NCBI GenBank assembly: GCA_964505555.1
Contig: CAZDIO010000134.1
Location: 28,764 to 92,763 of the forward strand
Source: CAZDIO01 sp964505555
Lineage (GTDB): Bacteria > Bdellovibrionota_C > UBA2361 > SZUA-149 > CAZDIO01
Direction: 5' to 3'
DNA length: 64,000 nt
Shown here: piece by piece, positions 53,653 through 63,413 of the stretch
Numbering within the stretch: the stretch's first letter is position 1
Layout of the letters: every line of letters starts with the position of its first letter
Position numbers and translations under genes: made by a program
Notes under the pieces: generated by a model
What the model was told of the DNA's origin: nothing
The model's input: only the letters and a program-made list of their open reading frames with translations
The model's database searches: none

Positions 53653-54507
53653 ATGGAAGGAACAGAAGAGATAATATTTTATAGCCTTCTCCTCTTGGCA
53701 GTTTTTGGACTTACTCTTTACCTCCTTAGTGATGTTGGCACCCTCACCGAAGATCTTCGTCAGGAGCGGGGGAAGACCGGGGATACCCCTCTTTCGGAGC
53801 TCTATATCAATATCTCGCCAGGAACATTTCTCTTTCTTCGAATAGCGCTCGGAGTGATCGGGTTTCTCTTTGGCTTTCTCGTTTTGCACCCAATCTTTGG
53901 CGCGGTGCTTTTTTTTGCAGGATTTTTTGCTCCTGCATTACTGTTGAAACGCCTTCGTGCTGAAAGGGTGCGAAAAGTTGAAGAGCAGCTAGTCAGTGGG
54001 CTTGAACTTCTTGGAAATAGCTTGAAATCCGGACTCACCCTTCCCCAATCAATTGAGCTTCTTGTAAAAGAATTTCCGCCACCAATATCTCAGGAGTTTT
54101 CATTGGTGCTTTCAGAGACCCGACTCGGGGTGGAGTTTACCGATGCATTAGCAAATATGGCTACCCGACTGAATTCAACAATAATTTCTATCCTCGCAAC
54201 CGGGGTTGCTGTTACTAAAAAATGTGGGGGAGATATTACAGAGATCTTTCAAAATATCGCCACCACCATTCGTGAACAAGCAACGATCGAGGGAAAACTC
54301 GAAGCCGTAACTGCACAGGGACGATTTCAAGGGTTTATTCTTAGTCTTATGCCCTTTGGTCTAATTGGTATTCTTTGGTTTGTCGATCGAGCACATGTTG
54401 AGACCCTCTTTGGGTATCAATTGGGAATGTATGCCGTGGGGCTTGTCATCATAATGGTGGGTCTTGCTCAGCTCTGGATTAATCGTTTGCTTGCAATCGA
54501 CGTATAG
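53653..54507 (+). CDS. tadB: Tad pilus inner-membrane platform protein TadB
   Basis: The product has 284 residues. It has membrane segments at about 8-25, 60-98, 228-246 and 258-280. Between them is the T2SSF (GspF-like) domain with GLELLGNSLKSGLTLPQSIELL and ITEIFQNIATTIREQ, typical of TadB. It forms the cytoplasmic-membrane platform with TadC above the ATPase. GGGAG lies upstream of the ATG. Confidence 0.92.
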   Translation: MEGTEEIIFYSLLLLAVFGLTLYLLSDVGTLTEDLRQERGKTGDTPLSELYINISPGTFLFLRIALGVIGFLFGFLVLHPIFGAVLFFAGFFAPALLLKRLRAERVRKVEEQLVSGLELLGNSLKSGLTLPQSIELLVKEFPPPISQEFSLVLSETRLGVEFTDALANMATRLNSTIISILATGVAVTKKCGGDITEIFQNIATTIREQATIEGKLEAVTAQGRFQGFILSLMPFGLIGILWFVDRAHVETLFGYQLGMYAVGLVIIMVGLAQLWINRLLAIDV

Positions 54508-54526
54508 AAAATTGGAGCAGAATTAA

Positions 54527-55423
54527 ATGAATATTGAAACACAACTTGCCTCCTGGCTTTCTGCGTTTACGGTGGCGCTCGTTACATTTTGGATTGTCTG
54601 GCTTCTGACCGATGAAGAGGAGGATTTTTCAGCAGGTGGTGAGGAGGGATGGCAGAAACGACGTGAGTGGCATGGGTTGTTTCTAAAAACGTTTGGAAAA
54701 TTTATTGAACCGCTGGGGCAGTTAATTAGCAAAATTCCACTTGGAAAAAGTAGAGCAAAGCTTCAAAAAAAGCTTGTTCAGGCGGGAAGACCAGGGGGAC
54801 TCTCCGTGGATGAGTTTCATGCCTCCCGTATTATCTGCGTTATTCTCGCGTTTCTTGCAGGATCATATATTGATTTTGAAACAAAGCTTACGCCACTTTG
54901 TGCGATAGCGCTTGGATTTTTAGGTTTTATCTATCCAGATATTTGGCTTACGGGACGAGGACAGACCCGGATCCGTCGAATCTTTCGGGATCTTCCCGAT
55001 GTGCTTGATCTCCTTCGGCTGGCGGTGGATGCAGGACTCGATCTCAGTAGCGCGATGAAAGTTGTCGTTGAAAAAGGTCGAAAAGGTCCTCTCATTGAGG
55101 AGCTAGAAAAAGTTGAACGAGAAATAGCATTAGGAAGAACACGAAAAGAAGCGTTTAAAAATTTCTCTGACCGCTTGGCAACAGCAGAGATTAATGCCTT
55201 TGTATTGGCACTTATACAGGCGGATCAACTTGGAGCAAGTATTGGTCCGCTTCTTCGGGTGCAAAGTAGTGTCGCAAGAACTCGGCGATGGCAATTAGCA
55301 GAGACGCTTGTTAACAAGATGCCAATGAAACTTCTGGGCCCTTTAGTGCTGTTTATCTTTCCTTCCTCGTTTATTATTCTTTTTACCCCTCTTGTCATTC
55401 AGTACATGCAAGGAGGGATGTAG
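54527..55423 (+). CDS. tadC: Tad pilus inner-membrane platform protein TadC
   Basis: The product has 298 residues. It has a first membrane helix at about 9-27, a hydrophobic pair at 103-148 and a last helix at 270-291. The T2SSF domain includes LPDVLDLLRLAVDAGLDLSS and LIQADQLGASIGPLLRVQ, which are TadC-type motifs. It pairs with TadB to form the platform. It lies 19 bases after tadB and 6 bases before the next FHA gene. Confidence 0.92.
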   Translation: MNIETQLASWLSAFTVALVTFWIVWLLTDEEEDFSAGGEEGWQKRREWHGLFLKTFGKFIEPLGQLISKIPLGKSRAKLQKKLVQAGRPGGLSVDEFHASRIICVILAFLAGSYIDFETKLTPLCAIALGFLGFIYPDIWLTGRGQTRIRRIFRDLPDVLDLLRLAVDAGLDLSSAMKVVVEKGRKGPLIEELEKVEREIALGRTRKEAFKNFSDRLATAEINAFVLALIQADQLGASIGPLLRVQSSVARTRRWQLAETLVNKMPMKLLGPLVLFIFPSSFIILFTPLVIQYMQGGM

Positions 55424-55429
55424 GGTCCG

Positions 55430-56845
55430 ATGGCGGGAAATGTCGAAATTATGGTGGTTACAGGAACAAGCGCGGGCGATATTTTTCGCTTTGATGCTGG
55501 TTCAAAAATTACCATTGGACGTGATCCAACGAGTGATCTCGTTCTTCAAGATCCGCTGGTGAGTCGAAAACATGCAATTATTGAATGTCGCAGTGATGGG
55601 TTTTTTATTGAGGACCTAGGAAGCACCCATGGCACCGTGCATATGGGTTTTAAGGTTGAACCAGGTCCGAAAGGGGTGCGATCGCTCACCCCGGGGGATG
55701 AGTTTAAAATTGGTGGGGCGATATTTCGAATTGTGTTTGATGCATCACTTGCGCAAGCAAAAAAGAAACAAGAGAGCACCGAAAAAACCTCGGCAGAAAT
55801 AAAAAATAATCCTCCAAAACAAAAACTCTTTGCAAACATACCAAAGGGTAAAAAATTAACGCTTTGTGGTGGTGTAGGAGCCTTGGCACTTTTGTTGGTA
55901 CTTTTTGTTGTTCTTCCAGAGGAGAAGCAAGGACTCCCCAAACAGGAAAGTCAGATTCCGCTATCGCTCCCGCAGCAACGAGTTGTTGGATATTTTGTTG
56001 GGGGCAAGACAGACAAAGAAAGAGATCGACGTCACCTCGATAAAGCTCAGTTTCATCTTCCAGCAGCAGATCTCATAGTTGAGTATGATCATCAAAGCTC
56101 AGTTCCACTTGAAGTCTTTATTGATGAAACATTTATTGAACGCATCGAGCCACATCCAGGCCAGTGGCAACTGCGAGAGGTGATTATCCGTGATGTTTTA
56201 GTAGGTCGGGAGCGCAAGCTTATTTTTGACAATGTGGAATTTCCTCCGCCTCAGGGGAAAGCGCAGGGGTCGCACCGTAGCTGGGCAATTAGAAATATCC
56301 GTGCGTTACCGTTTTTTCGAACGATTGATAGTAAGCTCGATACAAAGCTTACCGCGGTAGCCTCTCTTGCTGAGCGAGTCGATAGTTCTCCTGATGGGCT
56401 CTTTCTTCTTCTTCGCGCAGCCCAAGAAGCTGTTATTGAGGCACTTGCTGAATTAAACCGTGAAGCGGTAGAGTTTCCAATCTCATTAGAGTTTTCACTT
56501 GCAGATAGTGCTTTTGTTAAAGATAGAGTTGAAAGTATTCAAGAAGAACGTCGACAACAGATTACGGAAGAAACCTCACAACGGCACCTTGATGTGTTGG
56601 TTGATCTTGTAGCAAGGATTGAAGCGGAGCTTTGGAAACGGGTCTATAGTCGACTAAACCGCGCAGAATTAGCGGCTCGAGCAAAAAACCACATTGAGGC
56701 TCATGATACCTTAATGAGTGTAAAAGCTATGTTTCCGGATGAGACTGATCATCGTTGGCAGCTTGCTCAAAAGATGTTTCGAAACAAGAAGATTGTGCCC
56801 CAAATGGTGCGTGAACGTCCAGAAAGGTTTAGGAAAAATCGTTAA
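55430..56845 (+). CDS. FHA-domain membrane protein of the Tad locus
   Basis: The product has 471 residues. The N-terminal FHA domain (about 20-105) has TIGR, VSRKHAI and GSTHGT, where His replaces the usual Asn. A Lys-rich linker and a transmembrane helix (about 145-163, LCGGVGALALLLVLFVV) follow. The remaining ~300 residues lie outside the cytoplasm and are mixed beta then helical, with no family recognised. A cytoplasmic FHA with an extracytoplasmic domain suggests a signal-coupling role at the pilus base. It sits between tadC and the second ATPase. Confidence 0.75.
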   Translation: MAGNVEIMVVTGTSAGDIFRFDAGSKITIGRDPTSDLVLQDPLVSRKHAIIECRSDGFFIEDLGSTHGTVHMGFKVEPGPKGVRSLTPGDEFKIGGAIFRIVFDASLAQAKKKQESTEKTSAEIKNNPPKQKLFANIPKGKKLTLCGGVGALALLLVLFVVLPEEKQGLPKQESQIPLSLPQQRVVGYFVGGKTDKERDRRHLDKAQFHLPAADLIVEYDHQSSVPLEVFIDETFIERIEPHPGQWQLREVIIRDVLVGRERKLIFDNVEFPPPQGKAQGSHRSWAIRNIRALPFFRTIDSKLDTKLTAVASLAERVDSSPDGLFLLLRAAQEAVIEALAELNREAVEFPISLEFSLADSAFVKDRVESIQEERRQQITEETSQRHLDVLVDLVARIEAELWKRVYSRLNRAELAARAKNHIEAHDTLMSVKAMFPDETDHRWQLAQKMFRNKKIVPQMVRERPERFRKNR

Positions 56846-56857
56846 AGGAAGTCGGAT

Positions 56858-58447
56858 ATGATTCAGATTACCGTTATTGATGGAGCTTCAAAACAAAAGA
56901 CTATTACCAGCGAAAAGCTCTCGTTAATGCTTGGTCGAGCACCATCAAATGATGTTTGTCTCGAAGCGGAAGGAATTTCTCGCTACCATGCCCGCTTGAC
57001 CATAGAGGGTGACCAGATTGTGATTGAAGATCTTAATAGTACAAACGGCACATTCGTAAATTCAAAAGCAATTACTAAATGTACTGTTACCCATAATGAT
57101 CAGATCACCATTGGCCGGGCGATTGTTTCGGTATTTTATAATAGCTCTTCCAAAAAAACGATTGAAAATGTTCAAGAAACAGAAGAAGAGAGCGCAGAAA
57201 CAGGTGACAGTGATCGCCAAGAAAATCAAAATGTGCGCATGAAAGAGACGTTTGGAGGGGGAGATACGGAACATCAACTCGAAGTGCCACATTTAGAAGA
57301 AGATGATGACTCTAAGAGTGACCCGCTTCCGCTTGAATCCCCCGATCAGCTGAAGCAGGGAGAGAAGTTTTATTGGGAATCACTGAAAAGCTTTCTTTCG
57401 CCGATCTGGAAGTATATTACCGATGAAGCAACTTCCGAGATCATGATTAATGGTCCAGACGAGATTTATATTGAGCAAAAAGGAGAAATTCGTAAGATCG
57501 ATAACGCTTTTACTGAAGATCAACTCAAAGCTGCGGTACTTAATATTGCACAATACGTAGGACGACGGGTTACAGAGGAAGAGCCGTATTTGGATGCAAG
57601 GCTTCCCGATGGATCTCGTGTGGCGATACTTCTCCCACCATGTTCACGGAAGGGGATAGGGGTTGCAATCCGAAAATTCTCAAAGGAAAAGCTCACCATT
57701 GAAAAGTTATTAAAGTTCGGATCTTTTACCGACGAAATGGCGCTTTTTCTTAGTGCTGCAGTGCTTCTGAAGAAAAACATTATTATTTCCGGCGGAACGA
57801 GTTCTGGAAAAACCTCTCTTCTCAATGCAGTATCAAGTCTTATTCCTAACGGTGAGAGGGTAATTACCATTGAAGATTCTGCGGAGCTTCAGCTAGATCA
57901 GGAACATGTTTTGCCTTTTGAAACGAAGCCCCCAGACAAAAAAGGCCGGGGACAGGTAACGATTCGTGATCTTGTGAAAGCATCACTACGAATGCGTCCC
58001 GATCGAATTGTGGTTGGTGAAATTCGTGGAGGAGAAGCGATTGACCTTCTTCAGGCGATGAATACAGGACATTCTGGCTCAATGGCCACGGTTCATGCCA
58101 GCTCACCAAAACAGGCACTAACAAGACTAGAGACCTTATCGCTTTTTTCTGGGCTTGATATTCCGATGCGAGCACTCCGGGAACAAGTGGCAAGTGCCAT
58201 TGATATCATTATTCAAGCATCGCGATTACCAGATCATAGTCGAAAAGTTACTCATATCTCAGAAGTTGGTCCGCTTCGGGAAGATGGCACCTATGAGGTG
58301 AATGATATTTTTCGTTATACATTTCTCCGCATGGGTGAGAATAGAAAAGCGGAAGGGAAGCATGAATGGAGCGGGATTGTTCCATCGATGCTTGAGGAGA
58401 TGAAAACAGCAGGAATCGAAGAGGCAGTTGCACTATTTACAAAATAA
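56858..58447 (+). CDS. FHA-domain-fused Tad ATPase (CpaF/TadA), copy 2
   Basis: The product has 529 residues. The FHA domain (about 20-90) is intact: LMLGR, ISRYHAR, NSTNGTF. An acidic linker (about 100-165) is followed by the secretion ATPase: Walker A GGTSSGKTSLL (about 312-322), VITIEDSAELQL, Walker B PDRIVVGEIRG and the His box TGHSGSMATVHASSP. All catalytic motifs are present, so it should be active. It is clearly a paralogue of the ATPase at 51917, yet both share one tadB-tadC pair. It may be a dedicated retraction or alternative motor. Confidence 0.88.
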   Translation: MIQITVIDGASKQKTITSEKLSLMLGRAPSNDVCLEAEGISRYHARLTIEGDQIVIEDLNSTNGTFVNSKAITKCTVTHNDQITIGRAIVSVFYNSSSKKTIENVQETEEESAETGDSDRQENQNVRMKETFGGGDTEHQLEVPHLEEDDDSKSDPLPLESPDQLKQGEKFYWESLKSFLSPIWKYITDEATSEIMINGPDEIYIEQKGEIRKIDNAFTEDQLKAAVLNIAQYVGRRVTEEEPYLDARLPDGSRVAILLPPCSRKGIGVAIRKFSKEKLTIEKLLKFGSFTDEMALFLSAAVLLKKNIIISGGTSSGKTSLLNAVSSLIPNGERVITIEDSAELQLDQEHVLPFETKPPDKKGRGQVTIRDLVKASLRMRPDRIVVGEIRGGEAIDLLQAMNTGHSGSMATVHASSPKQALTRLETLSLFSGLDIPMRALREQVASAIDIIIQASRLPDHSRKVTHISEVGPLREDGTYEVNDIFRYTFLRMGENRKAEGKHEWSGIVPSMLEEMKTAGIEEAVALFTK

Positions 58448-58489
58448 AAGCACACCACGTGAAAGGTGCTAAGAAAAGGTGATTGGCCA

Positions 58490-60895
58490 ATGGAGTTTTC
58501 CGGAGAATTTTCCAAACGATTTGTGCTTGAGGCAGAATTAGTTAAGCGTCCAAGTGCTACCGTATATCGAGCAAAAGACAAGGAGCTTGGACGCGATGTT
58601 GCTCTGAAGATATTCGTGGATCGGCCTGGAGAAAATCAACAGTGGCGAGAGCGTTTTGAGGCGGAGATGTCGCTCCTTCGTACCGCAACTCATCCGGTGC
58701 TTGTTCCTATTGTCGCTACGGGTTTAGAGGAAGGGGTTTTTTATATTGCCATGGAGCTTCTTGGAACGAGAAATCTTCGTGACCTCATAAAAGACAACGA
58801 AGAGGGAATTGAAATTGATAAGGCAATTACCTATGTGTCTCAACTTGGCGAAGGACTTGGTGAGATTCATGAGCTTGGGACTCTCCATGGGCATCTTGAT
58901 TCACGTGGGGTGCTCTTTAAGGGAGAAGAGGTAAGGCTTGCTGGATACTATCCAAGAGTGATTGATGAGATACATCGGAGTGTAAGCTCTGAAGGAAGAT
59001 TGATCATTGATTCACACTACATTGCACCTGAGCAGATAACAAGTTCAGAAAAAGCTGATCATCGAGCTGATATCTATGCACTTTCTATTGTGCTTTTTGA
59101 ACTGGTAACAGGGAAAAGACCTTTCTCTAGTTCAAATCCGCTACAAACAGCAATGAAGAGACTCACCGAGCAGCCCCCGAGTCCTGCGTCATTGCGAAAG
59201 GATATTTCGCCCCTTCTTGATGGAGCGATTATGAAGGGGTTGTCTCGAAATCCTGATGAACGGTTTAAAACCGTAGATGATCTCCTCGACGCGATTACGG
59301 GAGGAAAAAAGACACAGAAGAATCCATTTGTGGGGATGGACTCAGAGCGTTTGGGAACAGATACCATTGCAGTTTCGATGTCTGCTGATGTGCTTAAGCA
59401 GATGTTGGGAGGACACCAAAAAGAAACAAAGCAGGAAGAGCCGACGAAACCAGAAAAACAAGAAGCACCGACGATGGACGTAGAATCAACGGTCATCGGC
59501 ATGCAGATCTCAGGAGTGCTCAAAGCAAGTATTGTCGTTTTAGATGGCAAGGAACAAGGTAAGCGCTTTGCCCTTGATCAACCACAGATGATGATCGGCA
59601 GTGATATTCATTGCCAAATCAGCCTTTCCGAAAAAGACTCTCCAAAGCGCTATGCAATAATCTCACAGCGGGGTGAGAATTACTTTATAGAACCGCTTTC
59701 GCCAAAAGGCCTGACGATTAATGGGGAGTCCATAAAGGAAGAAACGGAGGTATTTCTGAAGCGTGGAGATGTGATTAACATCGGGAATAACCTTCGGCTG
59801 CGCTTCGTCGCTCCAGGAGAGGTGTTTACTCTGCGAGAAAACATCGCGGATCGTTCAATTGATCGTCCAAAGAGTAAGATTCCACGTGTGGCGATGGTTG
59901 CTACAGCGGCTGCACTTTGTCTCTTGCTAGTATTTGCCTATCTCTCCAGAGATAAGCTGGCAACGAAACGTGTTACAAAAGCAAGTAAAGAAGCGCAGAT
60001 CGCAAAGGAACGAGAAGCAGTGGTGGCGAAGTTAATGCGCGAAGGGGATGAGTATTACAACCAAGGTGCGCTCTATGAACCTTTAGGTGCAAACGCAAGG
60101 GAAAAATACGAAAAGATTTTGGAGCTCGATTCTGAAAATATTTATGCAAAAAAGCGGCTTACGGACATCGAATCACGATCAAAAGTATTAGCAGAGGAAA
60201 AGAACCGCCGTGAACAACGAGGCCAACGTCTTGCGACACTTCAGGATGAGGCAATTAAATATTTTAATCGGGGTGATTATGTATTTCCACCAGGGAAAAA
60301 TGCCCGAGAAACCTATCAAGAAATTCTTAATCTTGATCCCACTCATGAGATAGCAAAGAAGAAGATCGCCGAGATTGATCTTCTCGTTAGTGATCTGTTG
60401 GGACAGGTGGTGACGCGGCTTGCTCGAGCTCAGGTCTATAAAGAGCTCGGCCAGTATGTGGAGCCTGAGGGGGAGAATGCTTTTTCTGAGGTGCAGTCGG
60501 TTTTAAAAATTGATTCAAAAAATGAGCAGGCAAAAACGATGCTCCTTGAAATGGCCGCAGAAAGCATCTACGAAGGGGATTCCATGAAACTTCGAGCAAA
60601 AGGCGCTGAGATGAGGAGAGCCTATCTTACTGCTCAAGCGATGGGGGTTGATCCCTCCTATATCGAGAATCGCCTGCGCGGGTCAGATATCTTGCAAAAG
60701 TCAAAAGCGGGAATCATTATTGTCAATCGTAAGGATGATGAAAAGGAAAAAAACTCAGAGAAAAATGGAGGTTCTTTTCTTGATACCACGGAGATTGAGC
60801 GCAGGGTTTCAGCAATCTCGCTCAGGGAGCAGGAAAGCGAATCTGGAGATCAAAAAATTCTCATTGATTTAGGAAAGCAGAAAGGTAATTCATAA
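58490..60895 (+). CDS. Pseudokinase-FHA-TPR membrane protein of the Tad locus
   Basis: The product has 801 residues from ATG 58490; GTG 58466 is an in-frame alternative. Residues ~10-280 have the Ser/Thr kinase fold, including K40 (VALKIF), E59 and APE (YIAPEQI). The Gly-rich loop reads VKRPSATV, the HRDLKPxN motif reads HGHLDSRG (133-140) and DFG reads GYY (152-154), so it is a pseudokinase. A degenerate FHA domain follows (about 370-445; GS replaces GR and SPKRY replaces SRxH). A transmembrane helix (about 472-492) and three ~70-residue TPR-like repeats (each with YEKILELD-type motifs) complete it, outside the cytoplasm. Confidence 0.85.
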   Translation: MEFSGEFSKRFVLEAELVKRPSATVYRAKDKELGRDVALKIFVDRPGENQQWRERFEAEMSLLRTATHPVLVPIVATGLEEGVFYIAMELLGTRNLRDLIKDNEEGIEIDKAITYVSQLGEGLGEIHELGTLHGHLDSRGVLFKGEEVRLAGYYPRVIDEIHRSVSSEGRLIIDSHYIAPEQITSSEKADHRADIYALSIVLFELVTGKRPFSSSNPLQTAMKRLTEQPPSPASLRKDISPLLDGAIMKGLSRNPDERFKTVDDLLDAITGGKKTQKNPFVGMDSERLGTDTIAVSMSADVLKQMLGGHQKETKQEEPTKPEKQEAPTMDVESTVIGMQISGVLKASIVVLDGKEQGKRFALDQPQMMIGSDIHCQISLSEKDSPKRYAIISQRGENYFIEPLSPKGLTINGESIKEETEVFLKRGDVINIGNNLRLRFVAPGEVFTLRENIADRSIDRPKSKIPRVAMVATAAALCLLLVFAYLSRDKLATKRVTKASKEAQIAKEREAVVAKLMREGDEYYNQGALYEPLGANAREKYEKILELDSENIYAKKRLTDIESRSKVLAEEKNRREQRGQRLATLQDEAIKYFNRGDYVFPPGKNARETYQEILNLDPTHEIAKKKIAEIDLLVSDLLGQVVTRLARAQVYKELGQYVEPEGENAFSEVQSVLKIDSKNEQAKTMLLEMAAESIYEGDSMKLRAKGAEMRRAYLTAQAMGVDPSYIENRLRGSDILQKSKAGIIIVNRKDDEKEKNSEKNGGSFLDTTEIERRVSAISLREQESESGDQKILIDLGKQKGNS

Positions 60896-60940
60896 ATGAA
60901 TTTATTTCTGATCGCTCTTTCCGTATAAGAGATTGCTTCT

Positions 60941-61948
60941 TTGAGTTTTTTTACTTCAGTGTGGTCTAGAGCATTCAAAAAAAATATCTATCTTTCAGAA
61001 GCGATTGTTATTCTGTTTTTAGCGATCTCAGGAGCAATCTATAGTCTTTCAAATCTAACCAATATCACCCCCCTCGACCTCTATGGGGATCGGGTACGCC
61101 AGGCGCTACTCCTCTATGGAGTTGGATTATTTCTCTCTCTCTTTGTGCTTCGTTTAAAAGATCTAAAAAGGAGAAGTGGAATTAGATGGAGTGAAACTTG
61201 GAAGAGATATGTCATGCAATATTTACATCGAGCCTCTTTATTCCAAGATCTTCGTTTGCTCCATGTCATCTGTGTGATGTTTGTTGTCTTTATTCACTTA
61301 AAAAATGCAATAAGAACTATCAACCCCATTCTCTATGATCAGCTCTTACTTTCCCAAGAAAAATTTCTCTTTTCTGGAGATCTTTCATTTCGTGTGTTGT
61401 ATTCCATTTTTGGATCCATGACCGCTTCATTTTTTAGTAGCTGTTACATGGCGTTTTATCCCTATGTAGCGCTTCTTATTTATCTGATCATACTCAATCG
61501 AAACGAAGCGCAAAAAAATCGTTTTGTTACTTCATTTGTTCTCCTCTGGTTTGTTGGTATTTTGATGGTGTATCTGTTTCCCACCCTTGGCCCTTGTTTT
61601 TATCAACCCTTTGTTTATGCAGATCTCCCGCACACGGAGGTTACTACGATTCAACAGCAACTTTGGAATCAAAAGCTCTCTATAGATAGTGGCCAGGGAG
61701 GGGTATATCTCATCTCAGGTTTTCCAAGTCTTCATCTTGCCGTGGTGATACTTGGCAGTGTCTATCTTTCAAAAATTCACCCTTTTCTTGGCGCGTGTTC
61801 ATGGATTTTTTCACTCCTTACCGTTATTTCTACACTCTACTTTGGTTGGCACTACGTTATCGATGATCTGGGATCAGTAATTTTGGTGCTCCTCGTAATG
61901 AAACTCACAGAAAAGCTTCAGAAGATATTTTATGAAAGCACAATCTAA
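60941..61948 (+). CDS. PAP2-superfamily membrane phosphatase/transferase
   Basis: The product has 335 residues from TTG 60941, preceded by AAGAGA. It has about seven hydrophobic segments. The PAP2 motifs are SGFPSLHLAVV (SxxxH) and FGWHYVIDDLGS (HxxxD) near the C-terminus, as in the inositolphosphotransferase-like PAP2_3 group. Such enzymes dephosphorylate or transfer lipid-linked phosphate at the membrane. The typical upstream KxxxxxxRP motif is not obvious. The last 17 bases overlap the next gene. Confidence 0.7.
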   Translation: MSFFTSVWSRAFKKNIYLSEAIVILFLAISGAIYSLSNLTNITPLDLYGDRVRQALLLYGVGLFLSLFVLRLKDLKRRSGIRWSETWKRYVMQYLHRASLFQDLRLLHVICVMFVVFIHLKNAIRTINPILYDQLLLSQEKFLFSGDLSFRVLYSIFGSMTASFFSSCYMAFYPYVALLIYLIILNRNEAQKNRFVTSFVLLWFVGILMVYLFPTLGPCFYQPFVYADLPHTEVTTIQQQLWNQKLSIDSGQGGVYLISGFPSLHLAVVILGSVYLSKIHPFLGACSWIFSLLTVISTLYFGWHYVIDDLGSVILVLLVMKLTEKLQKIFYESTI

Positions 61949-63413
61949 CGTTGTTGTTTGGCTTCCCTGGGTTCTCTTAGGGACAATTGGTGTGGTGCTT
62001 GGATATAAGCCCCTTACGGATCCTGACCTTGGTTGGCATCTTGCGGGTGGTTTGTGGATGTATGAATCAAAAGGAGTTCCGTTTTGGGATTTTCTCGGTG
62101 CTGAAGGAAGTAAATGGCATGCATATTCCTGGCTTCCTGAACTGGCGTTTGCTGGGGTTTTTAAAATAGCTGGTTTTTTTGGTCTGCAGATCTTTCAAGT
62201 TCTTCTCATCGTGGCCTTTGTTTTTGTGTTGTATCTGGTGGTAAGAGAATGCGCTTTACAAACTTCAGCGAGTTTTGAGCAACGACAAATTGTTTCATTA
62301 TTTGCGACCTTAGTAATGTTTCTCCTTTCTGCACCCGTTTGGCAGTTACGGCCACAACTGATCAGTCTGATCTGTTTTTCGATCCTCATCTTTCTTCTAG
62401 AAACAAAGCGGCTATCGTACTTAAATTTGTTACTGTTGATGCTTGTCTGGGCAAATTCCCATGTATACTGGATCTTTTCACCGTTTGTGGTGTTTCTCTA
62501 TCAGATCGTTTTTTATCGTGGCGATGTAAAAAAGAAATCAATCTTTTCTAGGGTAAACCTCCTTCTCATCTCGCTTACAGCGCCGCTTCTTAACCCCTAC
62601 GGAGTTCAAATTTATGAAACCGTTGTGCGATACATGTTTTCGCATAAAGTAGCAGAGTCGCTCATATCGGAATTTCAACCACTGAGTATGAAATTGGGGT
62701 ATGTATTGCCAGTGTTTGTGATTATGCTTATCTTTTTCTTCATCTCGTTTGGAAGGTGGAGACGAGCTCTTCATCCAGCACTTATTGTGCTCATCGTACT
62801 CTTTTCGATACTGTCTGTGATGCGTATTAAGTTTCTACCACTTTTTGCGGTTCTTTTTGCAGTTGCAGGTGCCGTTACCATTACGCAGATGGTTTCTTTG
62901 TCAGATCTTAAGAAAGAAAAGAAAGGTGGAAAAAAAATAGCGGCAGCACTTTCGAGTTTTGTCTTAGTTTCTCTCTTCTCTCTTCAAATTGAACCACCCC
63001 TTCCAAAAAAATATGGAGAGATGCTTCAGATCGCCACCTCATTGCAGAATGATCTGATATTCCAACGTCATAAACCTTTGTATGTGCTGAATACCCTTGA
63101 AGATGGGGGATGGCTTGGCCTGTTTTTCTTTCTTACCAAAATGAGCAGTGAGACAGAGAGTAGATTTAAAACAACTATTGATGGAAGAACCCTGGTTATG
63201 GGGGAGAAGCGACTCCAGGAATCTTCTATACTTCTTGGAGGGGGTCAGAGTTGGGAGGAGATTTTAGAGAATTGGGCTGTTGAAATAGCATTTCTTCCTA
63301 GAGAGCATCGTCTCAGTAGGATGTTACTAGAAAGTGGCAAGTGGAAAGTATATCATCAAAGCAGAGAATGGATCGTATTCGTGGGGCATAGAGAAGATAC
63401 AGTAGAAAGATGA
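61932..63413 (+). CDS. Polytopic membrane protein, GT-C glycosyltransferase-like
   Basis: The product has 493 residues with about ten hydrophobic helices. The N-terminal motif DPDLGWHLAGGLWMYESKG followed by SWLPELAFA is the layout of a GT-C-type membrane protein family (DPDxxWHL then W-x-E-L). The C-terminal ~110 residues form a soluble domain. It is presumably a lipid-linked sugar transferase, but the substrate is unknown. It overlaps the PAP2 gene by 17 bases and the cupin gene by 4, so all three are likely co-translated. Confidence 0.6.
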   Translation: MKAQSNVVVWLPWVLLGTIGVVLGYKPLTDPDLGWHLAGGLWMYESKGVPFWDFLGAEGSKWHAYSWLPELAFAGVFKIAGFFGLQIFQVLLIVAFVFVLYLVVRECALQTSASFEQRQIVSLFATLVMFLLSAPVWQLRPQLISLICFSILIFLLETKRLSYLNLLLLMLVWANSHVYWIFSPFVVFLYQIVFYRGDVKKKSIFSRVNLLLISLTAPLLNPYGVQIYETVVRYMFSHKVAESLISEFQPLSMKLGYVLPVFVIMLIFFFISFGRWRRALHPALIVLIVLFSILSVMRIKFLPLFAVLFAVAGAVTITQMVSLSDLKKEKKGGKKIAAALSSFVLVSLFSLQIEPPLPKKYGEMLQIATSLQNDLIFQRHKPLYVLNTLEDGGWLGLFFFLTKMSSETESRFKTTIDGRTLVMGEKRLQESSILLGGGQSWEEILENWAVEIAFLPREHRLSRMLLESGKWKVYHQSREWIVFVGHREDTVER

